A stretch of 64,000 bases of DNA from positions 3,245,001 to 3,309,000 of the forward strand of contig JAJTWR010000251.1 in NCBI GenBank assembly GCA_021613335.1, given 5' to 3'. The stretch comes from Whitmania pigra. Lineage: Eukaryota > Annelida > Clitellata > Hirudinida > Haemopidae. Below the pieces are notes generated by a model. The model made no database searches. It worked only from the letters and a program-made list of their open reading frames with translations, and had not been told where the DNA came from. The position numbers and the translations under genes were made by a program. This document shows positions 23,501-42,136 of this stretch, piece after piece; the first letter of the stretch is position 1, and the number at the start of each line of letters is the position of its first letter.

Positions 23501-25830
23501 AATCACAGATGCTTAAATTAATTCATATGGAATCCCCGAATTTGCTGGAACAGATTCAAAACTTTCTGTAACCACGATGGGCGTGGTTAACTAGTTAATC
23601 ATTATTAAACTAAATGAAAAGATAATTTCAGTATCGATAATGATAATGAAAATTACCTCATCTCCAATTTCCTCTTGATCTCATTCTGAGTTTGCTCCTC
23701 CAACATTCGTAGCTCTTCTTGCCTCCTTTGTATGTCTGGTTATGAGAAATTCGTTAGGTCATGCATTGGTGTAATAATAATAATTAACAATTATTAAAGG
23801 TCATGGCATAAGAAAGATGTTAATCATTTTCCCTCTGAAGCCAAATCGACGTCAGCCATAAAGTTGAGTTTCAACTCATCATGATTAATCTTAAATCCAT
23901 GCTGGGAACTAATTGTATGATTTATGACCATATTAATTCCAAAGCAATTAAATATTAATGTCTAATTTTAATTAATCACAATATAAATAGCAACAGCAAC
24001 AACAATCGTAACTCATAATCAATATCCTACCTTGTCTCAACATGAGGGTTTGTTGCTCCATCAAGGCAGTCTCCTGGTCTGCCTCAAGTTTTGCAACTTC
24101 ATCTGCAAAGTTCCTCTTCAGCAATTCCTCCTGGTCCTTGTAGAGCTGGTAAAGCTTCTTCCATTTCTGACCCATCTCGGACTCGAAGGAACCGGGGTGA
24201 GCAAACCTTGGCGGCTTCTCCCACTCCCTATAATGAAAAACGAATGATTGTTTAAAGCTAGGATTTAAAACAAATATACCAAGGGATCAATGGCATGTGA
24301 TATATAAGTTTTGATTTATCAAAGCTTTATTATTGCTTACTTCATCAATTCAGGAGTTTTGGTGAGGAAGAGTTCTGGCAGACCACCCAATTCATCATTC
24401 TGCTCCAGCATTTCCACTGAGATCGGTCTTGGTTGTCTGAAACAAAAATTATACTTTATTCAAATTAAGTCAAATAAGATGGCTACTAATCAATCAATTC
24501 ATTCATTAAATCAAAAAATTATTAACAGAAATCTTAGGATTACCAAAGTTTATTCATTAGTACTTCTAAATAATTATCGACCGATGCTAAATACTTATAG
24601 ATAAGCAAAAACCCACGAGGTCATGAGAAAGATTTTATCATTGATGCTCCTGACTGCATTTTGGGCATGTGGCTTCTTGCTGAACTCCACGATTCCCTCG
24701 CCGGTCGACCGACCCTTTTCATCGACGATCACCACGGCTCTTTCCACATCCCCGAACATGGAGAAGGTCTTCTCGAGCATCTCGTTGGAGACACTTTGGG
24801 GCAAGTATTTGACCTTGATGGCTGCATTGTGGGCTGCAATCCTCACCCTCATGTGTCTTCCGGTCTTTGTCAGCTGGGCATCCAATGCCGCACTGGCTTC
24901 CTCGGCTTTGTGTCTTGTTTCCTTTGGGTAGGAGGCAGAGGCGGTTAGTTTTGAGACAGTTTAGGATCATTTAATAATAATCGTAACTAATTTGTTAGCT
25001 GAACAATAAACATAATTGATGCTTGTCAATACGAAAACTATAAATTTAGATGTGATGTTTATGAGCTTTGTGCAATTTGTTAGTGCTGGTGGTTTTAGAG
25101 ATGAAAGAATTTGTTCAAGTCAATTGGGCTTTGGTCTCAATAATATAATATATGATATACTATACTAGATCTTAATAATATACTAGATCCAAAAGTTTGC
25201 ATTCAGCAATGCTGAAACTAAAGTGACGCAACCAAGCTCAACATAATAAAGTTAAAGAAAGCAAACATAGCTCATTAAATGACGATAAAGTCATTAATAT
25301 CATCAGTCCTAAACAATTACAATTAAATGAAGCAATCATCTATAAAACTGAATGGACACTGTGATCTCTCAAAACCAAATTAGATTCATAAGCCCTACCA
25401 TTTTAATAAATCCGAATCCTCTGGATGCACTCAGGTATTCCTCGCTCGTTTCGCCATAGGGCTGAAACATCTTCTTGAACTCTTCGTCCGTCATGTCAGA
25501 GGGAACATTTCCGACATACAATTTACATCTTCCATTAAACCTCCTTTCCTTGTTCTTGGCAACAACATTTTCGGAGTCCTTGTCCCTAGACGGGACGTCG
25601 CCACCGTCCTGACTGCCATCGTCCTTTTCAGTCCTAGGCTGGTGATTGTGATATCTGTTTTCACGAAAATTGTTGTCCCTCGGATTCGAATGTCTAGAGC
25701 TAGGAGGTGGGTGACGTCTCGGATATGGTGTATTTCGATGCTGTGCACCTCTGTAACCGGCCTGCGATTTACCAGGGCTATCCGATGGCATTTTGCTCTT
25801 TTCGCCCGGCGACAAATCTGCTTTCATCAT
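20518..25830 (-). CDS. NONO: DBHS RNA-binding protein (NONO/PSPC1/SFPQ family), 558 aa
   Basis: Nine exons on the minus strand: 25830-25399, 24921-24617, 24436-24341, 24227-24031, 23735-23657, 23364-23193, 22812-22741, 22151-21999, 20688-20518 (TAA). All borders are GT/AG and phases agree, giving 558 codons. The N-terminus (1-95) is a basic, Pro/Arg/His-rich disordered region. RRM1 (about 101-172) has RNP2 LYVGNV and RNP1 SRGFGFIKM. RRM2 (about 179-248) includes KVKYLPQSVSNEMLEKTFSM and AVVIVDEKGRSTGEGIVEF. The NOPS segment (about 280-300) reads PPRFAHPGSFESEMGQKWKK. A long coiled coil follows (LMLRQDIQRRQEELRMLEEQ). The Gly/Pro/Met-rich tail ends KRARRI, a nuclear-localisation-like end. Family members dimerise and act in paraspeckles, transcription, splicing and DNA repair. 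The animal may have a single DBHS gene, so NONO is a family name here. Start choice: Met1 and Met2 are adjacent, and a later Met (MPSDSP) is possible. Confidence 0.93.
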
Positions 25831-28800
25831 TTTGATAACAAATAGATACGACTGGGTCAGTCACTAACAATGGCCGAAGTCAACCCAAGCTTATGGAAAG
25901 CAACGAACAAAAACAATCGAAATTTTGTAGTTTTAAACGTAAACGTTTATTACTGTATTGTTAGGCTTTCTTTATATTTTATTAAATATTTTAAAATATC
26001 AATTTTAATAAATAAATTTGAGATTGATTTATTACAAGATCAATATTTCTATTTAAGACATGGTTTTCAGCGTAGCATAAAATTGTGTTGGAATTGCTTG
26101 TATGAACTCTGAAATAAAAATTTTGTTTGACATATATCTGAGTCAGTTCTATAACTTAGTAAGAGCCAGCAATTCGTGCTCTCGCAGAAGATTTAATTCT
26201 TTATTTCTATTTATTTTAGTCCCAGTTAGTTCAATGTTTCGTTCAAATCTTGCACTAGAAAGCAGATACTTCGTTATGCCATCCTACGCTCAGCATGTGG
26301 CTAAGAGTTAAATCTCCTTCAAAAGTTCGGCCCGCTTCAACATACCACCGTTCATCAATTTATTAGCAAAGGATTTCACAATTTTATTTTCCTAACAGAG
26401 ACAAATTCTCTCCTCACTTGCTTCACAAAAGAAGAAAAAGAAGAAAAGGACCCATGTGACCTCACATCTTCAATATCTTAGTCTTTAGTAAGCCCCCCCT
26501 ACTCATTCACTTACAAACACACATAAGGTGTAAGGCGCTTTTGTGGACTGCCCCGTTAAATAGACCGGTTCTCCGAATTTTCCGAATGATGCTGCACATT
26601 CATTTAAGTTTGCAAAGAGCATATTTAAGCACAGTCGGATGCCGATTCAATTAGCAAGCCAAGGAGATTCGGCGGCAATTTCCGCACTGCGCAAAGCTTT
26701 TGTTGTCGTGAAGGGATGACATTCTATGTACTCCAGGCCAAGTAGCACTGCATTGACATTGTCTCAGTGTGTTTGCAAGAAACATTGAAAGTATTGTGGA
26801 TTCTACCCGGTTGTGATTCATGTTGAGGAACTAATTTTTCTAATTAAATCTAAATTCGATAAAATTTATGTTAAACTTTGTATATGCATGTTTACATCGG
26901 TTTAAGGTTAACTTTAATAAAAAAAAATTAAATGGAAACCGCCTGTCCTTTGTACTCTGTACGAATCAAATTAAGATAATGTGATATTAAAATTCACCAC
27001 ATTTTATGAAATATGTTTTGCAAATGTGGTTATTTCTTCAAGACTCTTAAATGTTAAAATCATTGCTATCACTCTCACCCTTATTCGCCATCATTATCAT
27101 CATTGGAACTGTAACAATTACTTAATTACAATAGAGTAACTGACAATCTAATGCCATCCAGAATTTTTAATAGATCGGGACGCCGTCTAATGGTTTCAGT
27201 TAATATTTTCCTTTTTTTTAAATATCATGTATAATGTTTTTACGTAATGAGAATTTTTTACGACAAGAACTCGCCACGAGAAAATTTTTAAGCAAATTAT
27301 CTTAAAAATACGATGCATTTCTGATGGCGCATCATTAAGCACATAAATTCATTAAATGAAATAACTACCCACTAGTCCAAATCATCTCAGTTATGCAAAG
27401 GACTATAATCAAATAAATAAATAACTATCCACTCACGCTTCAATTTCAAACAGTTTTTTTTTAATTTTGTAAAATAACTTTTATAATGTTTTTTTAATTG
27501 AATTTCTCAATAGAAATATTATTTGTATCCACAATGTCAGATGAGACCAAAACTTGCCCAAATTTGCCACGCCTTTAGCCACAGGGAAGATACCGACATC
27601 GTTTTGCATACTTGTGGGACTTGCGATTCCCTTCGCGAATTGCGATGATAGGAGGTCCCTAGTTCATGGGATTTCTTTGAAGACTCCCAACGCCAGGATA
27701 TGCTCAATCGCAGGCCAAACGACGGATAAACCTACCCAGGCGTGCAAGCCACTTCAACGGATTGCAGCTAAAGGTTTGAGTTGCTAGATCAGCGCGCAGT
27801 TGTACCAAGTTCTATATGAGCGTACTTTCTGGTTACTTTAGGGAAGCAGACTGGTAGGAAGTCCGTGTGAAGGCGATACTTTGCTTAATGCTCCCTAATG
27901 CTCCGCATTTATATTTCGCCTGAGAGGTCGGTCATTGTCGTCAAACGTCGGCCAATCGCATAGCCGAGTCTGTCACGAAGAAGGGATGGGAAAACAAGTT
28001 TGATTGATCACGAATAATCCAACACTTCTGAGCCGTTCAAGGGTCTCTGTGCGCTAAAAATCGCACTAACGTAAGTGCAGTGTACTCGCATTTGCCGAGT
28101 GATTAAGGTAGGTTATCATGGGTGTATGTAAATACTGTGATGGTCACAGCTTGAGATTTGTTTCAAATCAACCGTAATCAATTTTGATGACAATGGCCAT
28201 GGTAGAATTATTCAATTATTAATTAGTTGCTATTGAAGCTGAATCCCTCGGTCCAGAAATTTAATTTGTGAGGTTTATTTAAAGTGTTTCGCAATATTGT
28301 AATCTGATTCAATGCTTCATGAAATTTAAAAAATGTGGGTGAGGGCGATTCAAATGAATTTTGGCCTACTGACCGCCGATGAGCAATGCTCAATTGCGAA
28401 AGAAAGTAGGCAGCTCTATGATGCGGACTCAACGGAATGATTTGGATCGGCTTGAGTTGCGCATTTGTCCGTCAAAGCCGAGACCTATGCTCGGTACTGT
28501 CGGCGCACGTGCTAAGCGAGAAGAATTACATTTCTAAAAGACAAATAGTTTTGATTGATTGGCGTTGAACTATAAAAAGTAGTCGATCGAGATTTTATAG
28601 GTATAATTTGTGATAAAATGAAACAATCAAGTGACTCAATGCCAAGCAATATTATAATAAAATCTAAAAAAGTTTTCTTAAGGTTGTTATTCTTATTATC
28701 ATTTTATATAACCTTGATGTTTGATTATTGATTGTTATTATTGTTAGCTGTGCTAAAGTATTGTAGAAGAGATACTAATGCGGGATTTCTTATAAATGGT

Positions 28801-29230
28801 TTTAAAACCTTAAAAGTTAACATTTATAATAACATTTTAAATGTATAATGGGCTTAGAAGTTCATACAAATTGCTTCTTAAATAAAGTTCATTATCAAAG
28901 TAAAGTCTTTACTCTAACTATAGTAATTTTGTCATTTTTTTGCTTTTACTCAATCTTTCACATTGAAACAGTTATACCACCATTTCATTAAATCATAATT
29001 CATAGTTTTAAACCATTTTAAGTAATTTATAAGCATATTGCAAAATTTTCACAAACACAAAAATATTATTAATGTTTTTATAGCTGGGAAATAAAATTTT
29101 GAACTTTAAATGAAAATAACGGGGCGCGAACGGGATATCTAAAGTTTTCGGGCAAGGGAAATACACGCCGATTTGAGCGTTGATCGGAGGCTTATTTCTC
29201 GCTGAACTGCGTATCGTTTTGCAGGCGACT
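25831..29230. promoter_or_regulatory. Divergent intergenic region between NONO-like and UBTF-like genes
   Basis: The two genes start 3.4 kb apart and point away from each other. The part next to UBTF (about 27880-28120 and 28420-28520) is richer in CG dinucleotides than the surrounding AT-rich DNA and has a CCAAT box in GGCCAATCGC near 27949. Bases 26540-26760 form another mixed-composition island. Promoter function is inferred from position only. An ORF at 25870-26112 is judged a chance frame. Confidence 0.35.
27545..27740 (+). pseudogene. Possible remnant of a retrotransposon RT-associated zinc motif
   Basis: One frame reads ICHAFSHREDTDIVLHTCGT then CDSLREL before stops. The pattern of Cys, ED-T, His-x-Cys and a following R-x-L resembles the short zinc-binding motif after the reverse transcriptase of non-LTR retrotransposons (C-x-C-x(5-8)-ET-x2-H-x4-C). 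Stop codons follow at once. No reverse transcriptase core is visible, so this is tentative. Confidence 0.2.
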
Positions 29231-32200
29231 ATGGCGAAGACTACGAATCACGGTACAGCGATCCGAAATTGATGCTTAATTTCGAAAATTAGTTTTGAAT
29301 TTAGCTCTGAATGCAAATCGTTATCGGAGGAATTTTGGAATTTCTGCATTTTCGTTATCGTTGGTTTAAAGCGTTTTGCACCAAATCGATATCAATTTTT
29401 GGCAAAAATTCTTTTAGCTGAGTTTTGAATGTTAATTTCGCAAAATTAGTTAGCGTTTTGTTATCTGCTCGATACTTTATTTGTAGATTTGCATAACATT
29501 CTCTAGATTATCTAGTGTTGTTTAGAATGTTTTACGGAAAATAAAAAATCTATAAATAAAACAATGAATTGAGAAGATAGCCATATATCTGATATATAGC
29601 TTAGTATTAGTCTTTACTATCATCGCTTAGTCAGATTTACTATTTTAAACAGCTCCATTAAAGCCGAATGTTAACAAATACGTATTTTACTTAAAAGGAA
29701 AAAAACGTAAAGCAGAGGAAGAAGAGATAAAAACCCCTGAAAAATCATTTGTTGGTAAGCAATAGTTTAATAAAAAAAAATCCATTCTATGTAGATTTCA
29801 AATTGTATTTTAATATTTAACTGATTTGGTTTGTTAGTTATCTCTTGAATTAGTCAGATTGTAATCCATTTAGCATTTGGATTTGTAGTTCAGTTTCAGT
29901 AGGTGCATATAGTCATAATAAGTTGCAGGAACTTAATGTTTCTTGAAGTATTCAAGTATTTATTTAATTTACTTACCATAAATACAAACACCAATGTACA
30001 ACTTGCAAGCATTTTAATCACTGGCTTGAATCTATAAGGACTTTTGTTTCTTTATGACTTGTCATTGCAATTGCAATAGAGTTGATAAAATCTAAAGCTC
30101 ATGTGGCAGCACATAATTTGCAGTGAGTCATTTTTGTCTTATTTTCACTTCATCCATCGTTCCAGAGGACACTCCGCCACCCAAAAAGCACAAGGCTGCA
30201 GTTCGGGAAGAGAGACAGGATTCATCTCCTGAAAGTTTGTGAAAGTTTCTGACTAAATTAAATGTGATAGCCAAATCATTAATTACTAATTGCAATACTA
30301 ATTTGAATTAATTGTGTAATTGAATATTTAGTCATTTAATTGTCTTGACAATCCTATGTTGGCCATTTTCTAGGGCCTCATTCTGAGCCTGAGAAGACAA
30401 AGAAAAAGAAGAAATCTAAGGAAGAAGAGGGTGAGATGTTGTTGTCTTGCAAGTAATGAAACACTACTAATTCTGATAATTGTATGTTATTATTGGTTAT
30501 TATTATTGTATATTTTCTATACTAATATTAACAAAATTTAATTTTAAATGGGATGATTGACTCGTCTAATAGGTAGATTGAAGTAATGTTTACATGTCTT
30601 ACGATATTATGATCTAACCAGCAGAACTGAATCAGAATTTAGCTGGGCATTAATTTATCAAATTGTTAATATTGCATCAAACATTTTGTAGTTATTGCAG
30701 ATCTAAGACCAATATAAACATTAGTTTATAACAATATTACTAACAAAATACACAAAAATTAAACAAAACATTCATAATGGAGTCTATTACATTAACAGTC
30801 AAACCTGCAGCCAAAAAATCTTCAAAACCTGACAAAGAAGAAACCAAAGAGAAGTCAAAATCCCCCAAGAAAGTCAAGGAAGAGAAGACCACCAAGTCCG
30901 TGAAGGTCGTCAACAACAAGGACAAAAACAGTGAGTCCTGTGACGATGACGAAGAACGTAAGGATCGGTGTTTTCTGGGCTTTTGGCGTGGGACTGGAGC
31001 TTGCATAGGGGATGTCATCGATTAGAATGCGCGAATAAGTATTTCATCATCGTTGTCGTCTTCCTCAATATTCTTTTAATAATCATTATCAGTATCTTAA
31101 TTTTGACTTTGTCACTTCTGCACATGAATGGAAATGTATGAAATAAGAAGCTAAAATTATGTACTTAAAATCTGCAGAAGATGCAGCTTTGGAGGAGAGC
31201 GTGAATGAAGGCAACCTCACCCAAGCTGAACTCTCTGTTTTTGGCAGCTTCCCAAATGGTTAGTTGACTCCTGACTCTCGATGTGTTGGTGGTAAGGAGT
31301 AATCCCCTCTTTTGAGTTAATTTGTTTTATAGATTTACTAAATTGCATGCTGATGATATGCTAACTGATCAGCTGTGGAATAACGTAGCATAATTTAATA
31401 AGTAAGGCATTACATTCATTAACTACGTAATACCGCTTAACCGATCGTCTTCGAAAACAGAGTGGAACAAGGAGGAGCACACAGAACTCTTCCAGCAAAT
31501 CGAGAGCCAACTGCCCGAGGACGACCGCACGGACTACTCGAAGACTCTCAAGAGGATCGACTGGTCGAAGGTCGAACTCTCCGGTCGCAATTCCAGCGAG
31601 TGCATGGCGGAATATCACTCCATTCTCAAGAAGGTCGGTTGGGATGTGGGTGGGATGGTTGGTGCTGTGAGACTTGACGGATGTAGTTCGGTGGCCTTTT
31701 AGATAGTGTTTTTTGTTAATTAGATTTAATATGTCGATCAGCTGGTATTATTTGTCATGCTTGTTTCTAGTGGGACCAGTGATTATGAAATGTTGAACAT
31801 ATTTATTGAAAGAATTAAATAAATAAAAACATGATTTTCCAGCTGAGAAAATACAAGACGATGACGGAAGTTTTGTCGGACGCGAAGAAGTGGCTCGAAG
31901 AGGATTCGGTGAGTTTCGAACCCTCATCTCTTGCAATGTCGAGTTTCAAACTTCCATTGACAAGTAGGATAAAAATAAAATTAAATATCTTTTCTAACAA
32001 CAACCTTGTGCCTTGTTATAAGGCACATGTAACAGGTAATACAATTGTTGACATTTATATTTGTATTTTATTTGTATTATAATTAAACAATTATTTATGT
32101 TATAATTAACAGTAAAATCATAGCAATTGGCATCTTTTCTCTTAATTTTTCCAGGGTAGAATAAAGAAGCCATTGCTGCCTCAGATGTTGTACTACATCG

Positions 32201-34711
32201 CACACAGGGCCAAATACATCAGCAAGCACCCGGACCTCAGCCTGCCAGAAGTTGCAGCAAAATTGAACAAGAAGTTTGATAAGCTGCCTGATTCTAAAAA
32301 GGTCAGTTTGTGCATTGTTTTTGCTTAGACATTTTTCAAAGTGCAAATGTGTTTTTTTAATTATCTTATTAATTTGATTTGATAAGTTATTGATAAGTTT
32401 TTAGAACATGTAAAATATGTAGTGTTTAAATTGTTAAGATGTTATTAAGCTAGTACTACTAGGCTTGCAAGAGTTGCTTGCATAATAGATTGTTAATTCA
32501 ACACCAGATAAAATATCATTGTGTCACAGCATAATAAGCCTTTTATTGAACTTGCCTGTAGAAAAAGTACATTGACAAGTACAACGAAGAAATGAAGGCC
32601 TACAAGGTCGAAGTAACGAGAGCCAGGCAAGCAATTAAGAGATTATTTTGCAGCTTCACTCTCATTACATCCATGTTGCAACCCTCTTGCAAACACGAGC
32701 TTGTTAATTAATCAATTAATTTAATTTAATTATCCTTTAATTAAATATAACAATTGATTAATCTAATTAACGACAATTTAATCGATAAAAGGAAGTTTGC
32801 CATCCCACCAAAGTTCCCAATGACACCTATGAGGGTCTACATAGAAAGCAAGTACAAGCAGGAAAAGGATTCAGGGGTGAGTGGTGATGACGATTACAAT
32901 GGCTGCTAATGATAATGGTGAAAATCAAGATTATGATGATGATGATGATTATTACAAGTCATATAATAACTGCTTAATTGATTAGTTATGGATGTTGCTT
33001 GAAAAAGAAAGCATGTCCTAATGGTATTGTCATCATCATGATTATTAAGTATTAATCCTCGCACTGCAAGCTGTGAGCATCTGCCAGCGCCAAATAATTT
33101 TGCCCGTTGCAGGCTGTTTGGTTTGGTGTTAGTTCTTGCGAGTTGAATCGATCCCGAGCAACTTGTTCTCGTTTCTCGTCGATTCGGTTCGCCACATTGA
33201 GAGATGGTGATTCAGGGCTTGCGGCTTTCAGGTGGCCGTGGGTAGTATGAACACCAAACATTGTTGGTAATTTAATAAAAATAACCACAGTATTTGTTTT
33301 TATAACAACAATAATTAATGGTCAGTTAAGGAGTATATCAGCAAATATTTTGAAATAGTGTTTTGTTGTGAAATGTTTGTGCCATGTGTCTGTTTCACGT
33401 GTTTTGTTTGACGAACAGAAGTCAAAGAACGACATCTACTTGAAGTACAAGAAGAAGTGGCATACCATCCCCAACGAAGAAAAGGTGAAATTCATCAAAG
33501 AGGCACTTGAACTTAAAGCCGCATACAAGGTAATTTAAAAGCAATTAAGATCATAATAACATTTTTATATTATTAATATAATATAAGATCGTGACAATAT
33601 TAGTCAATTGCATTTACATTGTGTTATTATAATATTGGACAATAATATTTTATTATAATAATATGGCATTACATCACAATAATATTATCATCATAATAAT
33701 ACAAGAACAAATTAATCATCATAATATCATCAACTATCAATGGTTTGAACTGCAACATCCCATTTTATTTCTTGGAAACAGGAGCAGTTGAAAGTCTACT
33801 GTCAAACGTACCCTGACTACAAGCCCCCCCTGAAAGTCTTCCTCACGAAATCAGAGCAGAGGATTAAGGACGAGTTCGACGGCAAGCCTCTCAAACCTGC
33901 CGCGTGAGTAAACGACCCGTGACTTTAGGGGAATTGCATTTTTATTGATGCTATTTGTATAAGTGATGATGTGGAAAAGTTGATTTTATTTTTGCCAGTC
34001 TTTAAGATGTAACTTAGTCCTAAGTTATTGTTATCATTCGACATAATACTTGAACATATGTCGAAATATCTTAAAGATATTAGTTAATATTACATTAAAT
34101 TATTATTAATTCATTGCACCAATCGACGCATACTCATGAATCCCGCTTACTCCACCAGGAGTGGTTACATGCTCTTCACGAAGGAAAACCACCACAAGTT
34201 TGCAGACGTTCCTTTTAACGAGCGAACGAATCAAATCTCGAAGGCGTGGAAGGATCTCTCTGAGGAGAAAAGGGGCGAATACAACAAGAGGACAAAAGAG
34301 GTATGCAATATTTTATAATTTGTAATAGTGAGGTCACTAGTGGTATATAGAGACAATATTGTTATTTTTAAATTCAATTTTATATTTAATATACTAATAT
34401 TAACAATGTCAACATCAATAGTATTGCATTAAATTGCATGACTTCAGATGAACGAGGTGTATGCGAAGAATCTGAAAGCCTTCCGCGAAAAGCATCCCGA
34501 ACTGGAGGACGATGACGAGCTGCAGTTGAAGAAAGCAAGGAAGAAACACAAGATGGAAAAGGAAGCCAAACTGAAACCTGCTGCCAAAGTGATCCTCAAG
34601 GAAGAGAATGATGATGACGATGAGGATGAAGAGGATGATGATGATGATGATGATGATGAAGACAGAGATAATGAGGTTGCCTCTGCAGCAGAGTCAGATT
34701 CTTCTATGTGA
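29231..34711 (+). CDS. UBTF: Upstream binding factor UBF-like HMG-box protein, 530 aa
   Basis: Fifteen exons: 29231-29252, 29698-29754, 30166-30234, 30374-30430, 30799-30930, 31178-31258, 31461-31633, 31843-31908, 32155-32301, 32562-32626, 32792-32876, 33419-33529, 33782-33903, 34159-34300, 34448-34711 (TGA). All phases agree, giving 530 residues. Residues 1-139 are a lysine-rich extension with NLS-like clusters (GKKRKAEEEE, PPPKKHKAAV). Residues 140-219 match the UBF N-terminal dimerisation region (EWNKEEHTELFQQIESQLPE, then TLKRIDWSKVELSG). HMG box 1 is about 220-290 (KKPLLPQMLYYIAHRAKYIS), box 2 about 293-365 (MTPMRVYIESKYKQEK), box 3 about 394-465 (ASGYMLFTKENHHKFADVPF). An Asp/Glu-rich tail follows, as in UBF. 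UBF binds rDNA and activates RNA polymerase I in the nucleolus. Vertebrate UBF has six HMG boxes; only three are here. Intron 10 begins with GC (32627-32628), a GC-AG intron required by the frame. Confidence 0.92.
34609..34662 (+). repeat. GAT/GAC/GAG run coding the UBF acidic tail
   Basis: A near-perfect GAT trinucleotide tract inside the last UBTF exon encodes a run of Asp and Glu. It doubles as a microsatellite, so tail length may vary between individuals. The opposite strand gives a spurious poly-Ser ORF. Confidence 0.7.
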
Positions 34712-36310
34712 GGACTAACAGTAACCTCTGAGATTCTGTTTATAAATGTCAACTTGAAGAATTTGGTTCTAATTGAATTGTCTATTTACGTTATTGTCTT
34801 TGTACTGACGTGCTCCGTGATTTCAAGAGGTACTTAGAGATGAGAATGACGATAGTTTTATGACGTGGTTAATAGTTTTTAAAAGGCATTTTATGTCGAT
34901 GTTAAGTTTTGTTTTAAATTTAATACCTTTTCGTGCCTAAGCGGTCTATTCAGCTATCGATTTGGCTTTGTGATTTGGTAGTGGCTAATGACATTGTCTC
35001 TTATTTAATTTGTCTTGCATCATTCATCATGTTCTACTTTCAATTTTAATGACTCGACATAAACAACATTTTTTATTTCTTGAAAATCAAGAACTAATTT
35101 TTAATCGTTTGAATACACAATTACAAGATTAGTGAAGTAATTAGTTACGCCGTAGAGAAAGGGAAATTATTATGGAATATTGTAATTTTAAAGCTATTTA
35201 TGGCGTTGGTATGTTACGAAAGTGCCTCTTTCGTGATTAGCATTGCAACGTGCATTACGCCTGATGTTATGGTGTTCTCATGTAACTCGCCCATTAGCAA
35301 CCGCGGTATTACTGCATCAAATGTAGTTTAAAAAACAACGATAAAGTGCAACAACTTGTGCACTTGGAATTACTAATTTTCTTGGATACCAATTTTTATA
35401 TATTGGTTTTAATGAAACACTACGTAGAATTTTACTTCTGAGACAAGATTTATTCATGTATTCCAGGATTGCTTGAAATTGGATAACTGCATGAATGGGG
35501 TAAGATCCATTTAGTGACCGTTAGAGTTAACAAGTTGACAGTGGGTTATGACTTGTCCAAAATGTCATTCATTAAAATGTTTATAAAAAAAAAAGCAAGG
35601 AAATAATACCAAGAACATTGTTATCACAATTGGCATTATTTTCGCGCGAGTTCCAGGCCAGCTTAGGTGATCCTAAAATGTCTATATATTCATATATGCA
35701 TATATATATTCATAAGAAAATAGTTGCTATTAACACGTGCAGTTCATAAATACATGAGGTTTGAAGGCTGGGGTTGATAAAATTAATTGTACAGAAGATT
35801 ATGTACATAGTTTATGAAAATTAATTACATAGATTGTCGGTAAAATAAAATGAAAGATATTAATGCAAAATAAATTATTGAAACTTAAAAATCTATTAAT
35901 AGATGGTCCTCAACCGGTAGGTTAACTCCTCAAAGTGGTTCGTGCCGCCAGGAATTGGGTCAGACCACTCACGTGACCAAATAAACTCCGCCTATTGGAC
36001 AAACAAGATGACATAATATATGACGTCCGCTGACGGCTCTGCTATTTGTCGATACATTGAAAACAACATACAATAATAACAAAAAATAATAATGAATATA
36101 TATTTAAAACTAAGTTATAAGCTATCCTGTTAGTATAATTTAATAACATCTTTACTTTTTTACATCATTAAATGTATTGTTTACCAATTAAAGGTACTGT
36201 TTATCAATATTAAATGGTATTGTATTTTTAAGAAATTAGACACCAGCGAACAACATCGAGTGCTATAGCTACGACAACGTCAACAACATCAAATAAAACA
36301 AATGCAATAA

Positions 36311-36389
<79 letters not shown>

Positions 36390-36406
36390 TAATAATAATA
36401 ATAATA

Positions 36407-36463
<57 letters not shown>

Positions 36464-36479
36464 TAATAATAATAATAAT

Positions 36480-36561
<82 letters not shown>

Positions 36562-36972
36562 GTAATGCTGCTTTAATTGTTTTAAAATAATAACGAGTGT
36601 AATAAAACAATATATTCCTTATTCAACAATAATCACTTTTATGAAGAAATTTCGAGAAATTTGAAAATATTCAATTTTTTACGACATCAATACTAGTCAG
36701 AAACTACTTTTACAACAGCAACAACATTATAATTGGCGTCAACCACAATCAAGAATAGCTTCAACTACCTTCGGGAAAATCAACAACAAAATACTATGCC
36801 CATCGGCGCAACGACAATCAATAGCAACAAGAACAAAAATGTTATTTGTAAAATAGTAAAATGAAATTAAAATGACGAAATGTAATAAGAACTACGTTGA
36901 AGGTACTACAATGATGATTAGAACAGCAACGACTACGACGACAACGACAATAGCGATAACGACGTCATCAGA
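34712..36972. other. Intergenic DNA between convergent UBTF-like and SYT15 genes
   Basis: This holds the 3' UTRs of both genes and a 248-bp ATA/TAA microsatellite at 36313-36560. No other coding or RNA feature was recognised. Confidence 0.5.
36313..36560. repeat. Long ATA/TAA microsatellite
   Basis: About 80 nearly perfect AAT units, interrupted only by a few TTAATAAT-type slips. Confidence 0.95.

Positions 36973-42136
<5,164 letters not shown>

Noticed and set aside
25870..26112. 80-codon ORF next to the NONO start
   Set aside because: AT-rich chance frame with no homology or codon structure.
34444..34752. Minus-strand poly-serine ORF
   Set aside because: Antisense of the acidic UBTF tail.
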